A stretch of DNA of 64,000 bases from Roseburia sp. Its GTDB lineage: Bacteria; Bacillota; Clostridia; Lachnospirales; Lachnospiraceae. The DNA lies in assembly GCA_019421345.1 (NCBI GenBank), contig JAHZFL010000002.1:1-64000 (forward strand), written 5' to 3'. Under the pieces are notes generated by a model. That model did not search any database. It saw only the letters and a list, made by a program, of their open reading frames with translations, and was not told the DNA's origin. Both the position numbers and the translations under genes were made by a program. Positions 41,774 to 50,531 of the stretch are shown here, piece after piece (positions within the stretch are counted from its first letter, which is position 1; each line of letters begins with the position of its first letter).

Positions 41774-41802
41774 TATTTTTATGTTGTTTTATGTTGTTTT
41801 TA
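41751..41802 (-). promoter_or_regulatory. AACAACA-type repeats at the BMC promoter, probable operator
   Basis: Read on the minus strand, AAAACAACAT occurs twice in a row just upstream of the -35 box, and ACAAACAACA and AACAAACA lie in the spacer. The roughly ten-base period puts the motifs on one face of the helix. The operon's own DeoR-family protein is the likely ligand. Confidence 0.5.
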
Positions 41803-41892
41803 TGCCACTGCTTTGTTTTTTCAGAAGAAAAACAAAAACATCCTTATGAAAACAACAGACTCTCGCTTTGCCATACCCGCCTATGTAAAAGC

Positions 41893-41924
41893 AAGGGGGT
41901 CGGAATCATCGTTCCGACCCCTGC
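41893..41924 (-). terminator. Terminator after the sugar-binding lipoprotein gene
   Basis: A perfect 10-bp stem GGGGTCGGAA/TTCCGACCCC (41896-41905 and 41912-41921) nine bases beyond the stop of the binding-protein gene, followed on the minus strand by CTTGCTTTTAC. It closes the RbsABC-like operon upstream of the BMC promoter. Confidence 0.75.
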
Positions 41925-41933
41925 CTTTATTCC

Positions 41934-43079
41934 TTATTCATAAAGAATTGGAGCTATATCTTCGTCTTCCATATTCTCTGCCGTATACCACTTACAGCCT
42001 GTATCTACATCAGATACCGTCTCGCCCTTTGCAGCAGCAACCGCAAGCTCTACGGTCTTGTATCCGATCGCGATCGGATCCTGTGTCACAGCGCCCGAAA
42101 GTGTGCCGGACTTGATCGCGTCCATGATCACCTTACCGGAATCAAACGCTACGCCGATCACACCGTCTGCACCAAGCTTATGGAGGTTTGCGTCTGCATT
42201 TACAAGTCCCTCACCGGAGAACTGGTTGGAGGCATATACCGCAATAATATCCTTTTTATTCAACAGCGCTGAGCCGTCTGCTACAGACAATTCCGCCTGT
42301 ACGGCTGCCGGAACAACCACCTCAATGACCACATCCGCACCGTCTACCGTTCCGCCGCACTTATCTACAAAGTTTGTATGCCCCTCAACGGAAACCTTCT
42401 TTCCTGCTGCCTCTGCCAGCGCCTTCATCTTATCGACAAAGCCATAGCCGCGGTTTAAGATTGCCTCAGAGGTTGCATCCTGCGACATTACGCCGATTCT
42501 TACCGGCTCCTTGGCATCCGTGATCTTGCTCTCGATCAGCTTATAGGTCTCCTCTGCCGCAAGCTCGCCTGCCGCATAGTTATCTGTGGATGCATTTGCA
42601 TAGATCGCACCCTCCGGCGCATTCGGAACACCGGAGTCAAATCCAATGATCGGGATCTTAGAATCCTGCGCTACCTTGATCAAATCCATACAAGCCTCCG
42701 TATCAAGCGCTGCCAGACCGATCGCTGCCGGCTTTAGGTTGATGGCGTTATTTAACATCTGTACCTGCTCTTGGATGTCACTCTCCGAAGGCGGTCCGAC
42801 CATCTCCATCTTTACCCCATACTCTGCTGCCGCCTCAAGCGCTCCCTGATACACTGCCTGCCAGTACTGATGCTGGAAGCCCTTGGAAACAAGATAGATC
42901 AGCATTTCCTCATCTGTTCCCGACTCCTGCGGTTTGGACACCTCAGTGGAAGCCACATCCGGCGTGCCTGATGCATCCGGCGTACCTGTCGTCGGCTCTG
43001 CCGGCTTGTCACCGCAGCCTGCAAACAATGCAGCAGCCATAGATACGCACAACAGCGCACTCAATAATTTTCGTTTCAT
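41934..43079 (-). CDS. Sugar ABC transporter substrate-binding lipoprotein (RbsB-like)
   Basis: The 381-residue protein has a lipoprotein signal (KLLSALLCVSMAAALFAGC, lipobox Cys about residue 22), a Pro/Thr/Glu-rich linker, and a ribose-type binding fold (MLIYLVSKGFQHQYWQAVYQG, AIGLAALDTEACMDLI, IPIIGFDSGVPN). GGGAGGTAG precedes the ATG at 43079. It is the last gene of an ABC operon just upstream of the fucose BMC operon, so L-fucose is the likely ligand, though rhamnose or ribose cannot be ruled out. Confidence 0.9.
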   Translation of the reverse strand: MKRKLLSALLCVSMAAALFAGCGDKPAEPTTGTPDASGTPDVASTEVSKPQESGTDEEMLIYLVSKGFQHQYWQAVYQGALEAAAEYGVKMEMVGPPSESDIQEQVQMLNNAINLKPAAIGLAALDTEACMDLIKVAQDSKIPIIGFDSGVPNAPEGAIYANASTDNYAAGELAAEETYKLIESKITDAKEPVRIGVMSQDATSEAILNRGYGFVDKMKALAEAAGKKVSVEGHTNFVDKCGGTVDGADVVIEVVVPAAVQAELSVADGSALLNKKDIIAVYASNQFSGEGLVNADANLHKLGADGVIGVAFDSGKVIMDAIKSGTLSGAVTQDPIAIGYKTVELAVAAAKGETVSDVDTGCKWYTAENMEDEDIAPILYE

Positions 43080-43137
43080 ACTTCTACCTCCCAATAGAAA
43101 ATTTTTTATTTATGCCCCATAAGGGATACATACATGA

Positions 43138-44154
43138 TTAATTTTTGCTCTTTTTTCTCCGGTTGTAGACATCCGCAAATACCGCAATAATAAGCACAAA
43201 GCCTGTAATGAACTGCTGATACTGGTTCTGCAGACCGACAAACGGAAGTCCGATTTTTAATACTGACATGATGAACACACCGATTAAGGTTCCGCCGATC
43301 GTTCCGTAGCCGCCGCTCATACTCGTTCCTCCGATGACAACACCGGCGATCGCATCAAGCTCCATACCGCCGCCGTTTCCCGGAAGCAGGGTGGAATAGG
43401 TAGCCGCATATGCAACACCTGCGATTCCCGCGAACGTTCCGCTGAACACATAGGCAAGCGTCTCATATTTTGCAATATTCACGCCGGATAAGCGTGTTGC
43501 CTCTTTATTGCTTCCCAATGCCAGAATGTAACGTCCTGTTTTCGTCTTATTTAAAATGACAGCCATTAAGATCGCCAGAACGATCAGAAGAATAAAGCCT
43601 GTCGGTATCATGACGATTCCATTGTCTGTCTGTATCGTCACCTTAAAAATATTACGAAACCATCCGCCAGACTCCGTGCTTTGCGGCCATGTCACGCTCT
43701 GTGCTCTCGTAAAGATCGATCCAAGTCCTTTGGAGATCATCATTGTGCCAAGCGTCGCAATAAAGGGCGGCAGTCCCATCTTCGATACCATAAGACCGTT
43801 ACACAGTCCAAACAGCGCGCCGATCAAAATTCCGATCAGCAGACAAAGCCCGACCGGAAGATTATATTTGGTTGCCAGCGTTCCCGAAATCAGGGAAGAA
43901 CACACAAGCACCGTTCCGATGGAAAGATCGATTCCTCCCGTAATGATCGCGAAGGTAACACCGATCGCCATAAATCCGATATAATAGGACGCATCCATAA
44001 TACTTACAAAGGTGCTGTACTGACGGAAGGACGGTGATGCGGCGCAGAAAAAGACAAACAGCACACACAATGCCAGCATCGCGATCAACCGCTGCGTTCC
44101 TATCGCCTTTACCACCGGATTATCCGTAAACTTATTTTTCTTATTATCAGACAT
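43138..44154 (-). CDS. Sugar ABC transporter permease (RbsC-like)
   Basis: The 338-residue membrane protein has about eight to ten hydrophobic segments and the family pattern GGIDLSIGTVLVCSSLISG near residue 70 and GGTSMSGGYGTIGGTLIG near residue 270. It is the channel for the sugar moved by the RbsA-like ATPase. GGGGGAG lies upstream of the ATG. Genes are ordered ATPase, permease, binding protein. Confidence 0.93.
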   Translation of the reverse strand: MSDNKKNKFTDNPVVKAIGTQRLIAMLALCVLFVFFCAASPSFRQYSTFVSIMDASYYIGFMAIGVTFAIITGGIDLSIGTVLVCSSLISGTLATKYNLPVGLCLLIGILIGALFGLCNGLMVSKMGLPPFIATLGTMMISKGLGSIFTRAQSVTWPQSTESGGWFRNIFKVTIQTDNGIVMIPTGFILLIVLAILMAVILNKTKTGRYILALGSNKEATRLSGVNIAKYETLAYVFSGTFAGIAGVAYAATYSTLLPGNGGGMELDAIAGVVIGGTSMSGGYGTIGGTLIGVFIMSVLKIGLPFVGLQNQYQQFITGFVLIIAVFADVYNRRKKSKN

Positions 44155-44167
44155 TTTCTCACTCCCC

Positions 44168-45661
44168 CTAATCCCTTAACGTTGCCGCTGTCATAATGCT
44201 TGCCTGAGACGCTTCCTCAATCGGTATCTCACCGGTAATCCTTCCCTCGCACATTACCATAATGCGGTCGCTCATGCGCAATACCTCCGGCAGCTCCGAG
44301 GAAATCATAATGATCGCCTTCCCTGCTGCTGCCAGCTCATTCATCAGATGATAAATCTCACTCTTTGCCCCGACGTCGATTCCTCTCGTCGGCTCGTCAA
44401 AGATCAATACCTCACAGTCTCTGACCAGCCACTTTGCAATGACGACCTTCTGCTGATTGCCGCCGGAAAGATTTCCGACCGCCGCATCGACCGTAGGTGT
44501 TTTTGTCTTTAATTTCTTTACATAGCTTTCTGTCACCTGACGCTCTTTCTTTTTATCAATGAATACGCCTTTTTGATATTCCTCCATCGTTGCCATCGTG
44601 GAATTTTCCGTGATCGTCTTATCAAGAATGATCCCATAGCGCTTTCTGTCCTCCGACAGATAGCCGATACCGGCCGCGACAGCGTCCTTCGGGCATTTGA
44701 TCTGCACCTGCTTTCCATTCATGTAAATCTCACCGCTCTCCACGGGGTCTGCGCCAAAAATCGCGCGTGCCGTCTCCGTGCGTCCGGCTCCCATCAGACC
44801 GGCAAAGCCAAGAATTTCACCCTTGCGCAAATCAAAGCTTACATCCCGAACCAGCTTGCCCGCATTTAAGTGACGAACGCTTAAGACAACCGGAGCGTCC
44901 TGTGCCACCATGCTCTTTTGCTTTGGCTCCTCATAGATAACGCGCCCGACCATCATATTGATAATGTCTTCCTTCGAGCAGTCCTTTGTGATCAGGGTTC
45001 CCACATATTCTCCGTCTCGCATGACCGTCACGCGATCGGTGATCACTTTGATCTCATCCATACGATGGGAAATATAAATAATGCCAAGTCCCCGCTCCCT
45101 TAAATCACGGATGATCTTAAACAGCTCCTCGATCTCCGCGTCCGTGAGCGCCGCAGTCGGCTCATCAAATACGATCAGCTTGACCTCTCTTGAGATTGCT
45201 TTTGCGATCTCGCACATCTGCTGCTTACCGACTGTCAGATCTCCCATAACCGCCGCCGGATCAATCTTGATATTTAATCGTCGAAACAGCGCCGCGGCAT
45301 CCTCATTCATCTTCTTATCGTTGATGATCCTGCCGCTCATCGCCTCTCTGCCGATAAAAATATTCTGAGCGACTGTCAGATGATTCATCATGTTCAGCTC
45401 CTGATGAACGATTGCAATTCCTGCGTCCTGCGCCTCCTTCGGCGTCTTAAATTCCACTGCCGCGCCTTCGTATGTAATCGTCCCGGCGTCCTTTGCATAG
45501 ATACCGGTCAAAATCTTCATCAATGTGGACTTTCCTGCTCCGTTTTCCCCCATCAATGCATGTACCTCACCCTTTTGCAGGTCGAAATCAACCCCTTTTA
45601 GGGCATGTACACCGGTAAAGGATTTATCAATCCCCTCCATCCGCAAAATTGTCTCCCCCAC
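44168..45661 (-). CDS. Sugar ABC transporter ATP-binding protein (RbsA-like, two ATPase domains)
   Basis: The 497-residue protein has two nucleotide-binding domains: first Walker A GENGAGKSTLMKIL, signature LTVGKQQM and Walker B LIVFDEPTAAL; second domain with a degenerate P loop GLMGAGRTETARAI, signature NLSGGNQQK and VLIFDEPTRGID. This asymmetry is normal for RbsA-type proteins. The start is a GTG at 45661 with GGAAGGTG six bases upstream; the frame is open for 17 codons more but without a ribosome site. It is the first gene of the ABC operon. Confidence 0.93.
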   Translation of the reverse strand: MGETILRMEGIDKSFTGVHALKGVDFDLQKGEVHALMGENGAGKSTLMKILTGIYAKDAGTITYEGAAVEFKTPKEAQDAGIAIVHQELNMMNHLTVAQNIFIGREAMSGRIINDKKMNEDAAALFRRLNIKIDPAAVMGDLTVGKQQMCEIAKAISREVKLIVFDEPTAALTDAEIEELFKIIRDLRERGLGIIYISHRMDEIKVITDRVTVMRDGEYVGTLITKDCSKEDIINMMVGRVIYEEPKQKSMVAQDAPVVLSVRHLNAGKLVRDVSFDLRKGEILGFAGLMGAGRTETARAIFGADPVESGEIYMNGKQVQIKCPKDAVAAGIGYLSEDRKRYGIILDKTITENSTMATMEEYQKGVFIDKKKERQVTESYVKKLKTKTPTVDAAVGNLSGGNQQKVVIAKWLVRDCEVLIFDEPTRGIDVGAKSEIYHLMNELAAAGKAIIMISSELPEVLRMSDRIMVMCEGRITGEIPIEEASQASIMTAATLRD

Positions 45662-45701
45662 ATTTTCACCTTCCTTTATGCTCTTGTTTTCTTCTGCTAT
45701 C

Positions 45702-45750
45702 ACTATACGCAATTTCCCGCCTGATAAGAATAGAATATTTTGCCAAAATA
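45702..45750 (-). promoter_or_regulatory. Putative promoter and palindromic operator of the RbsABC-like operon
   Basis: A -10-like TATAGT (45702-45707) lies about 40 bases before the GTG start, without a good -35 box. A 15-base palindrome TATTTTG-C-CAAAATA (45736-45750) lies just upstream of the expected -35 position. A weak promoter with an upstream operator suits activator control, for example by the YesN-type regulator. Confidence 0.35.
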
Positions 45751-45791
45751 GGTGAAATTTTTACCAAGCCGAAAGAATATCAGGATTGCAA

Positions 45792-45905
45792 AACAACGAG
45801 TGACACGCTTCGCGCGCCACTCTTATGTCAACAACGAACGACATGCTTCGCGCGCCACTCTTATGTCAACAACGAACGACACGCTTCGCGCGCCACTCTT
45901 ATGTT
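45792..45905 (+). repeat. 38-bp hairpin repeat, three tandem units
   Basis: Units start at 45792, 45830 and 45868, exactly 38 bases apart, and a fourth AACAAC begins at 45906. Each has an 11-bp arm pair around a TTC loop. In minus-strand RNA the first unit pairs fully, using two G-U wobbles. The array lies between the fucosidase terminator and the upstream region of the RbsABC-like operon. Confidence 0.92.
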
Positions 45906-45912
45906 AACAACA

Positions 45913-45947
45913 AAAAAACCGTACTTCCCTAAGAAATACGGTTTTTT
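45913..45947. terminator. Bidirectional-looking terminator after the fucosidase gene
   Basis: AAAAAACCGTA (45913-45923) and TACGGTTTTTT (45937-45947) form an 11-bp stem with A and T runs on both sides. It lies ten bases after the stop of the alpha-L-fucosidase gene and ends that operon. Confidence 0.9.
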
Positions 45948-45957
45948 GTACTGCTCT

Positions 45958-47265
45958 TTAGTTTTTTAATATAATTTTTAATACGGTATCCATCCGGTCC
46001 GGAAGCGGATAGGTAAATACAGGATTCTCGCCAAACGAGACAAAAGCCACATCGCTATACAGCACGGTATTCCATGCCTCCCCGCGCTTCATCTCGCTGC
46101 CGTTTTCCACATAGTAGACCTTATCCAGCCGCTCCGGCGCAATTCCGTAAAGCGGCAGCGCCCCCAGAGGCTCCTCGTAGACATGGGCATAGATGACATT
46201 TCCCTTTTTGGTATATCTGCCCCACTCCGGCTTCGGCAACTCACAGACGCCGCAGCCGTAGATGCTCTCGCCGTTCTTTTTCATCCATGCGCCGATTTTC
46301 TCCAGAATGTCCACGCTCTGTCTTGGAATATTTCCTCTTGCATCCGGTCCGACATTTAAGATCATGTTGCCGCCCTTGCTGACGCATTCCACAAGCTTTC
46401 GCACAAGCATTTCCGGTGACTTATAGTCATAGTCGTAATTGCAGAAGCCCCAGTGGTTGTTCATCGTCGCGCAAAGCTCCCACGGAATCTGCTCCCCCAG
46501 CTCATCCTGCACGCCTCCCGGCGGAATGATCTGCTCCGGACTTGCAAAATCCCCGCTGTAGATCAATGGATTTGCCGTCGCGATGCTTCCGTGATTATCC
46601 CCTGCTCCCTCCAGCCGGTTGTCGATGACAACATCCGGCTGGTACTCGCGCACCATGCGGATCAGGTCTGTCGCCTTCCACTTCTCTCCGCACATATCGT
46701 CGTAGGAGAAATCAAACCATAGCAGATCGAGCTTTCCGTAATTGGTCACAAGCTCCTTTACCTGCCCGTGCATATAGGTCAGATAACGATCAAAATCAAT
46801 CTGCTCATCCTTAAACTCCCCGCGGTTTCTCATCGGGTGCTGTCTGTCGCCATACTTCGGAAAATCCGGGTGATGCCAGTCAATGATCGAAAAGTACAGA
46901 CCGACCTTGATCCCCTCCGCACGAAATGCCTCCAAAAACTCCCGCACCAAATCTCTGCCGGCTTTTGTGTTTGTCGCCTTATAATCTGTCAGCGCCGAAT
47001 CAAACAGGCAAAAGCCGTCGTGGTGCTTCGCCGTGAGCACCGCATATTTCATCCCTGCCGCCTTTGCAAGACGCGCCCACTCCCTCGGCTGATAGTCCGC
47101 GGGATCAAACAGATCAAAGTATTTCTCATATTCTGCGACTGTCATCTCACGCTCCGACATCACCCATTCGCCGCACGCCGGAATCGCATACAGCCCCCAG
47201 TGAATGAACATGCCGAATCTTGCGTCCATAAACCATTTTGTTCTCTCTCTGATTTCCTGATTCAT
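45958..47265 (-). CDS. GH29 alpha-L-fucosidase, cytoplasmic
   Basis: The 435-residue glycoside hydrolase should release L-fucose from fucosylated glycans. It opens WFMDARFGMFIHWGLYAIPA, has KYAVLTAKHHDGFCLFDS and the nucleophile region LLWFDFSYDDM, where the first Asp is the family's catalytic nucleophile. There is no signal peptide, so it acts on imported oligosaccharides. It is the last gene of the operon with two binding proteins, two permeases and an oxidoreductase. GGAGG lies before the ATG. The released fucose can enter the fucI-fucU-fucK route. Confidence 0.93.
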   Translation of the reverse strand: MNQEIRERTKWFMDARFGMFIHWGLYAIPACGEWVMSEREMTVAEYEKYFDLFDPADYQPREWARLAKAAGMKYAVLTAKHHDGFCLFDSALTDYKATNTKAGRDLVREFLEAFRAEGIKVGLYFSIIDWHHPDFPKYGDRQHPMRNRGEFKDEQIDFDRYLTYMHGQVKELVTNYGKLDLLWFDFSYDDMCGEKWKATDLIRMVREYQPDVVIDNRLEGAGDNHGSIATANPLIYSGDFASPEQIIPPGGVQDELGEQIPWELCATMNNHWGFCNYDYDYKSPEMLVRKLVECVSKGGNMILNVGPDARGNIPRQSVDILEKIGAWMKKNGESIYGCGVCELPKPEWGRYTKKGNVIYAHVYEEPLGALPLYGIAPERLDKVYYVENGSEMKRGEAWNTVLYSDVAFVSFGENPVFTYPLPDRMDTVLKIILKN

Positions 47266-47276
47266 TTTTCCTCCAT

Positions 47277-48539
47277 TTACTCCGCCCTGAATTCCTCAAG
47301 TATCACGGCTGCTCCGCCGTTTTTGCGGCTCTTTTCTGCCGCAAGCGCGAGCAGATGTGAATCAACCGCAGAAACAGCGCTGCTTAGGTTCCGTTCCTTA
47401 TCCTTCTGTGCGATCATGCGCACAAACTGCTTCATCATTGCAGCATCACTTCCGCTGTGTCCGCCGGAAGGCGCATTTAAGTCGATCACCGTCTTTTGTC
47501 CGGCCGCAAAATCCACAACCTCAATCCGGTTATCCTCCATCCAGCCGCTGATCTGCCCGTGACTGCCCTGTAATCGGATAATCCGCTCACAGCGATCTGT
47601 AAATGCGCTCATTGTAAGGCTGACTGTCACTCCTCCCTCAAATTCCATGTTGACGATCTGGTGGTCTGCCACATCATTGTCACAATGATAGACACAGCGT
47701 CCGTAAGGACCTTTCTTTAATGCATCCAAAAGCCCCGCATCATCCTCTGCCATCGTCACCACACGCCGGAAGCCGTCCTCCTTTGCCTTCGGGTGCTCCA
47801 GATAAAAGCGCGGCGCGTAGTAAGGGCAGGTATCTCTGTGCGCGCAGCCATCCATACAGTACTGCGGCGCTCCCTTGGGCGCTCTCTCCTCACAAAAAAG
47901 GCTTCTGTCTCCAAAGCTTGACACGGACTGGCAGGACGTGCCCACAAGCCACAGCAGAATGTCAAAATCATGACAGCATTTTGCCAGGATCATCGGGCAG
48001 CTCTCGCTGCTGTTTCTCCAATTCCCGCGCACAAAGCTGTGTGCCATATGCCAGTAGCCGACACATTCCATATGCTGGATATTCATCAGTGCTCCGATGC
48101 GCCCCTCTGCGAGCAGCTCCTTTATTTTTGTAAAAAACGGAGAGTATCGCAGCACATGGGCAACACTGATGATTCCGTCATATTCCATCGCCAACTGCCG
48201 GATGGCAAGCAGCTCTCCCTTATCCGGCGTAATCGGTTTTTCACATAAAATGTCATAGCCCTTTTTGGCCGCAAGCTTTAACGGCTCAAAATGCATCTTA
48301 TCCTGTGTGCAGATCAGCACACAGTCGGCAAATTTCGGACGCTCCAAAAGCTCCCTCCAATCGCTCGTACAATTTTCCTCACTGATTCCATGCAGCGTCT
48401 GAAACTCCTGTCTGCGATCCTCGCGCGGCTCTGCCACCGCCACAAATTTCAATTCATTCGGATAACGAAGCGCATAGGTCGCATAGGCGTCTGCCCCCCG
48501 CTGACCTGCGCCGATCAAAATAGCTGTTACCTGCTTCAT
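47277..48539 (-). CDS. Gfo/Idh/MocA family oxidoreductase
   Basis: This 420-residue NAD(P)-dependent sugar oxidoreductase has the N-terminal Rossmann motif ILIGAGQRGADAY, an acidic AEPRED for the cofactor ribose, the CEKPITPD motif with catalytic Lys and a C-terminal alpha/beta domain (HDFDILLWLVG). A CMDGCAHRDTCPYYAP cysteine cluster in the middle may bind a metal. The ATG at 48539 has GGAGGAG just upstream; the ATG four codons earlier overlaps that site. The sugar substrate is unknown; it lies between the permease and fucosidase genes, so a glycan component is likely. Confidence 0.88.
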   Translation of the reverse strand: MKQVTAILIGAGQRGADAYATYALRYPNELKFVAVAEPREDRRQEFQTLHGISEENCTSDWRELLERPKFADCVLICTQDKMHFEPLKLAAKKGYDILCEKPITPDKGELLAIRQLAMEYDGIISVAHVLRYSPFFTKIKELLAEGRIGALMNIQHMECVGYWHMAHSFVRGNWRNSSESCPMILAKCCHDFDILLWLVGTSCQSVSSFGDRSLFCEERAPKGAPQYCMDGCAHRDTCPYYAPRFYLEHPKAKEDGFRRVVTMAEDDAGLLDALKKGPYGRCVYHCDNDVADHQIVNMEFEGGVTVSLTMSAFTDRCERIIRLQGSHGQISGWMEDNRIEVVDFAAGQKTVIDLNAPSGGHSGSDAAMMKQFVRMIAQKDKERNLSSAVSAVDSHLLALAAEKSRKNGGAAVILEEFRAE

Positions 48540-48569
48540 AGTCTCCTCCATCGTTTCTGCAAAAATGTC

Positions 48570-49418
48570 TTAACCCTTGACTGCTCCACCGGAAAGCGCT
48601 TCCACAAAGAATTTGTTGAACACGCAGTATAAAATGACCGGAGGCAGTATGATGACGACCATCGCGGAGAAAAGTCCGTTATAATTCGTCCGAAATGCGG
48701 TTGTAAAGGTTGATAGGAGCGCCGGCACCGTCATTTTCTCACGGTCGATGATCACAAGAGACGCCCAGTAATACTCATTCCAGTTATTGAGAAATGCCAG
48801 AACGGCAGCCGTTAAAATTCCCGGTCTTGCAATCGGAAAAATGACCTTCCACCATGTCTGGATATAACCGCAGCCGTCAATCCGCGCCGCTTCCTCAAGC
48901 TCCTTGGGAATATTTCCATAGTAGTTCCGAATCACGATAAAGCTGATCGCAATACCGCTGCACGCGTAAATAAAAATGAGCGCCGCTCTCGTGTTATAAA
49001 TATGTAAGCGGTTGACTAAGTTATAGACCGGATACGTCAGCGCCGTAGCAGGAATAAACATGGTAGAGTAGAGCATCATACTCACAAGCTTTTTTCCCTT
49101 AAAATCCATGCGCGCCACAACATAGGCTGACATAGAAATCATCAGCATACTAAGCACTACAGACATCCCGGCGATCCACATGCTGTTTCCGAAATAACGC
49201 ATAACATGAAGATCGCGAAAAGTCGAAATGTAACCGTCCAGACAGATAGAGTCCGGCAGCATAAAGCCCGGTCTTGCAAGCGGGTCTGCCTTAAAGCTGG
49301 ATAACACCAGCCAGACGATCGGCACAAGCGAGATCAGCAGCGCCCACCCCAGACAGAGATAAGTAAAAATCCTTGTCGCTGTAGAAATTGTTTTCACATG
49401 GTTTTTCTTTTTTGTCAT
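48570..49418 (-). CDS. CUT1 sugar ABC transporter permease (MalG type)
   Basis: The 282-residue protein has about six membrane segments and the ATPase-contacting loop EAARIDGCGYIQTWWKVIFP near residue 195. It pairs with the MalF-type permease whose stop it overlaps (ATGA). No ATP-binding subunit is encoded in this operon, so a shared MsmK/MalK-type ATPase from elsewhere is probably used, as is common in Firmicutes. Confidence 0.92.
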   Translation of the reverse strand: MTKKKNHVKTISTATRIFTYLCLGWALLISLVPIVWLVLSSFKADPLARPGFMLPDSICLDGYISTFRDLHVMRYFGNSMWIAGMSVVLSMLMISMSAYVVARMDFKGKKLVSMMLYSTMFIPATALTYPVYNLVNRLHIYNTRAALIFIYACSGIAISFIVIRNYYGNIPKELEEAARIDGCGYIQTWWKVIFPIARPGILTAAVLAFLNNWNEYYWASLVIIDREKMTVPALLSTFTTAFRTNYNGLFSAMVVIILPPVILYCVFNKFFVEALSGGAVKG

Positions 49419-50374
49419 TTGCTGCCTCCCTCTGCATAGCTGTGCTTTTTGCGGAATGAAATACTGTAAAGCAGATTTACCAGAATGATAATGACAAGTC
49501 CTGCCAGAATCTGGATCACGGCGACACTGTTTGCCCTTCCAAACTGCGTACGCGGACTGGTAATCGCAAGCTCACGAATGACATAGCTGATACTGTAGGT
49601 TCCTGCCGCGCCCTTCGTTAAGAAAAATACCTCGTTATATAATAAGAAGCTTCCGGTTGCCGCCAAAATCGAAACCGTCCGCAGAGTATCCTTGATCATG
49701 GGCAGAACAATATACCAGTCCTGCTTTAAACCGCTCGCCCCGTCAAGCATCGCCGCCTCTCTGACCTCCTGCGGCACTGCCATGATATTTCCGAGGATGA
49801 GGAGCGTCGTCGTTCCTGTAAAGAAAATGTACGCTCCCGTCAGCGCCCAGAATGCCGGTCCGTTCAACAGCAGGATGTTTTCGTTAAAATCCTTGTCAAA
49901 CAACTGAATGACCGGATTAATAATTCCATACAACGGACTGTAAAGCTGCAGAAAAATCATTCCCATCGCCGCGGAAGAAATCATATTCGGAATAATATAA
50001 ATGTTGCGCACCAGCTTTACCCCGCGCATCTTTCTGGAAAATGCAAGCGCGATCATGGTTGCCACCGGAATCTGGATCACAACACCAAGGAATGCCCACA
50101 GGCTGGAATTGCGCAATGCCTCCCAGAAGTATGGATAGGTTGAAAAAATATATTTATAATTGTTCCACATATCCTTAAATCCAAAAAATTCCGGACTTGT
50201 GATATTTGTGTAATCCCATTTGCAAAACGAAGTGAATAAGACCGTGATAATCGGATAAAGATAAAATACGGCAAACGCAATCATCGTTGGCGCTAGGAAT
50301 AAAAAAATAAACCCTCTTTTTCGCCACATCTGTCTGCTCTTTTTTTTGTCCGCCATTGTTGTTACTTCTTTCAT
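49415..50374 (-). CDS. CUT1 sugar ABC transporter permease (MalF type)
   Basis: The 319-residue protein has a basic N-terminus (KKKSRQMWRKRG), about six membrane segments and the EAA loop EAAMLDGASGLKQDWYIVLP near residue 215. The ATG at 50374 has GAGGAGG six bases upstream. The frame stays open further upstream across two hairpin-repeat units, but that part is not coding. Together with the MalG-type partner it forms the channel for an oligosaccharide delivered by the lipoproteins. Confidence 0.92.
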   Translation of the reverse strand: MKEVTTMADKKKSRQMWRKRGFIFLFLAPTMIAFAVFYLYPIITVLFTSFCKWDYTNITSPEFFGFKDMWNNYKYIFSTYPYFWEALRNSSLWAFLGVVIQIPVATMIALAFSRKMRGVKLVRNIYIIPNMISSAAMGMIFLQLYSPLYGIINPVIQLFDKDFNENILLLNGPAFWALTGAYIFFTGTTTLLILGNIMAVPQEVREAAMLDGASGLKQDWYIVLPMIKDTLRTVSILAATGSFLLYNEVFFLTKGAAGTYSISYVIRELAITSPRTQFGRANSVAVIQILAGLVIIILVNLLYSISFRKKHSYAEGGSK

Positions 50375-50393
50375 CAAATGCCTCCTCTGTCCA

Positions 50394-50469
50394 AACAACG
50401 AGCGACACGCTTCGCGAGCCACTCTTATGTCAACAACGAGCAGCACGCTCTGCGAGCTGCTCTTATGTG
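50394..50469 (+). repeat. 38-bp hairpin repeat, two tandem units
   Basis: Units at 50394-50431 and 50432-50469 lie between the binding-protein gene and the permease genes. In minus-strand RNA the second pairs along 11 bp with one U-U mismatch. Compared with the first unit, several stem positions differ on both arms so that pairing is kept. Confidence 0.92.
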
Positions 50470-50531
50470 AAAAAGGGAGAAAAGAGTCATCCCCCTTCCT
50501 CCCCTTTTCCTTTTATTTTTCTTCTCCGAAA

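Noticed and set aside
45792..45905. Tandem 38-bp units as a CRISPR array
   Set aside because: The units abut without unique spacers, the whole unit is conserved, and no cas genes are present.
45792..45905. TTGACAT in each repeat (minus strand) as a promoter -35 box
   Set aside because: The position for a -10 box falls in the GC-rich stem with no TATAAT-like sequence.
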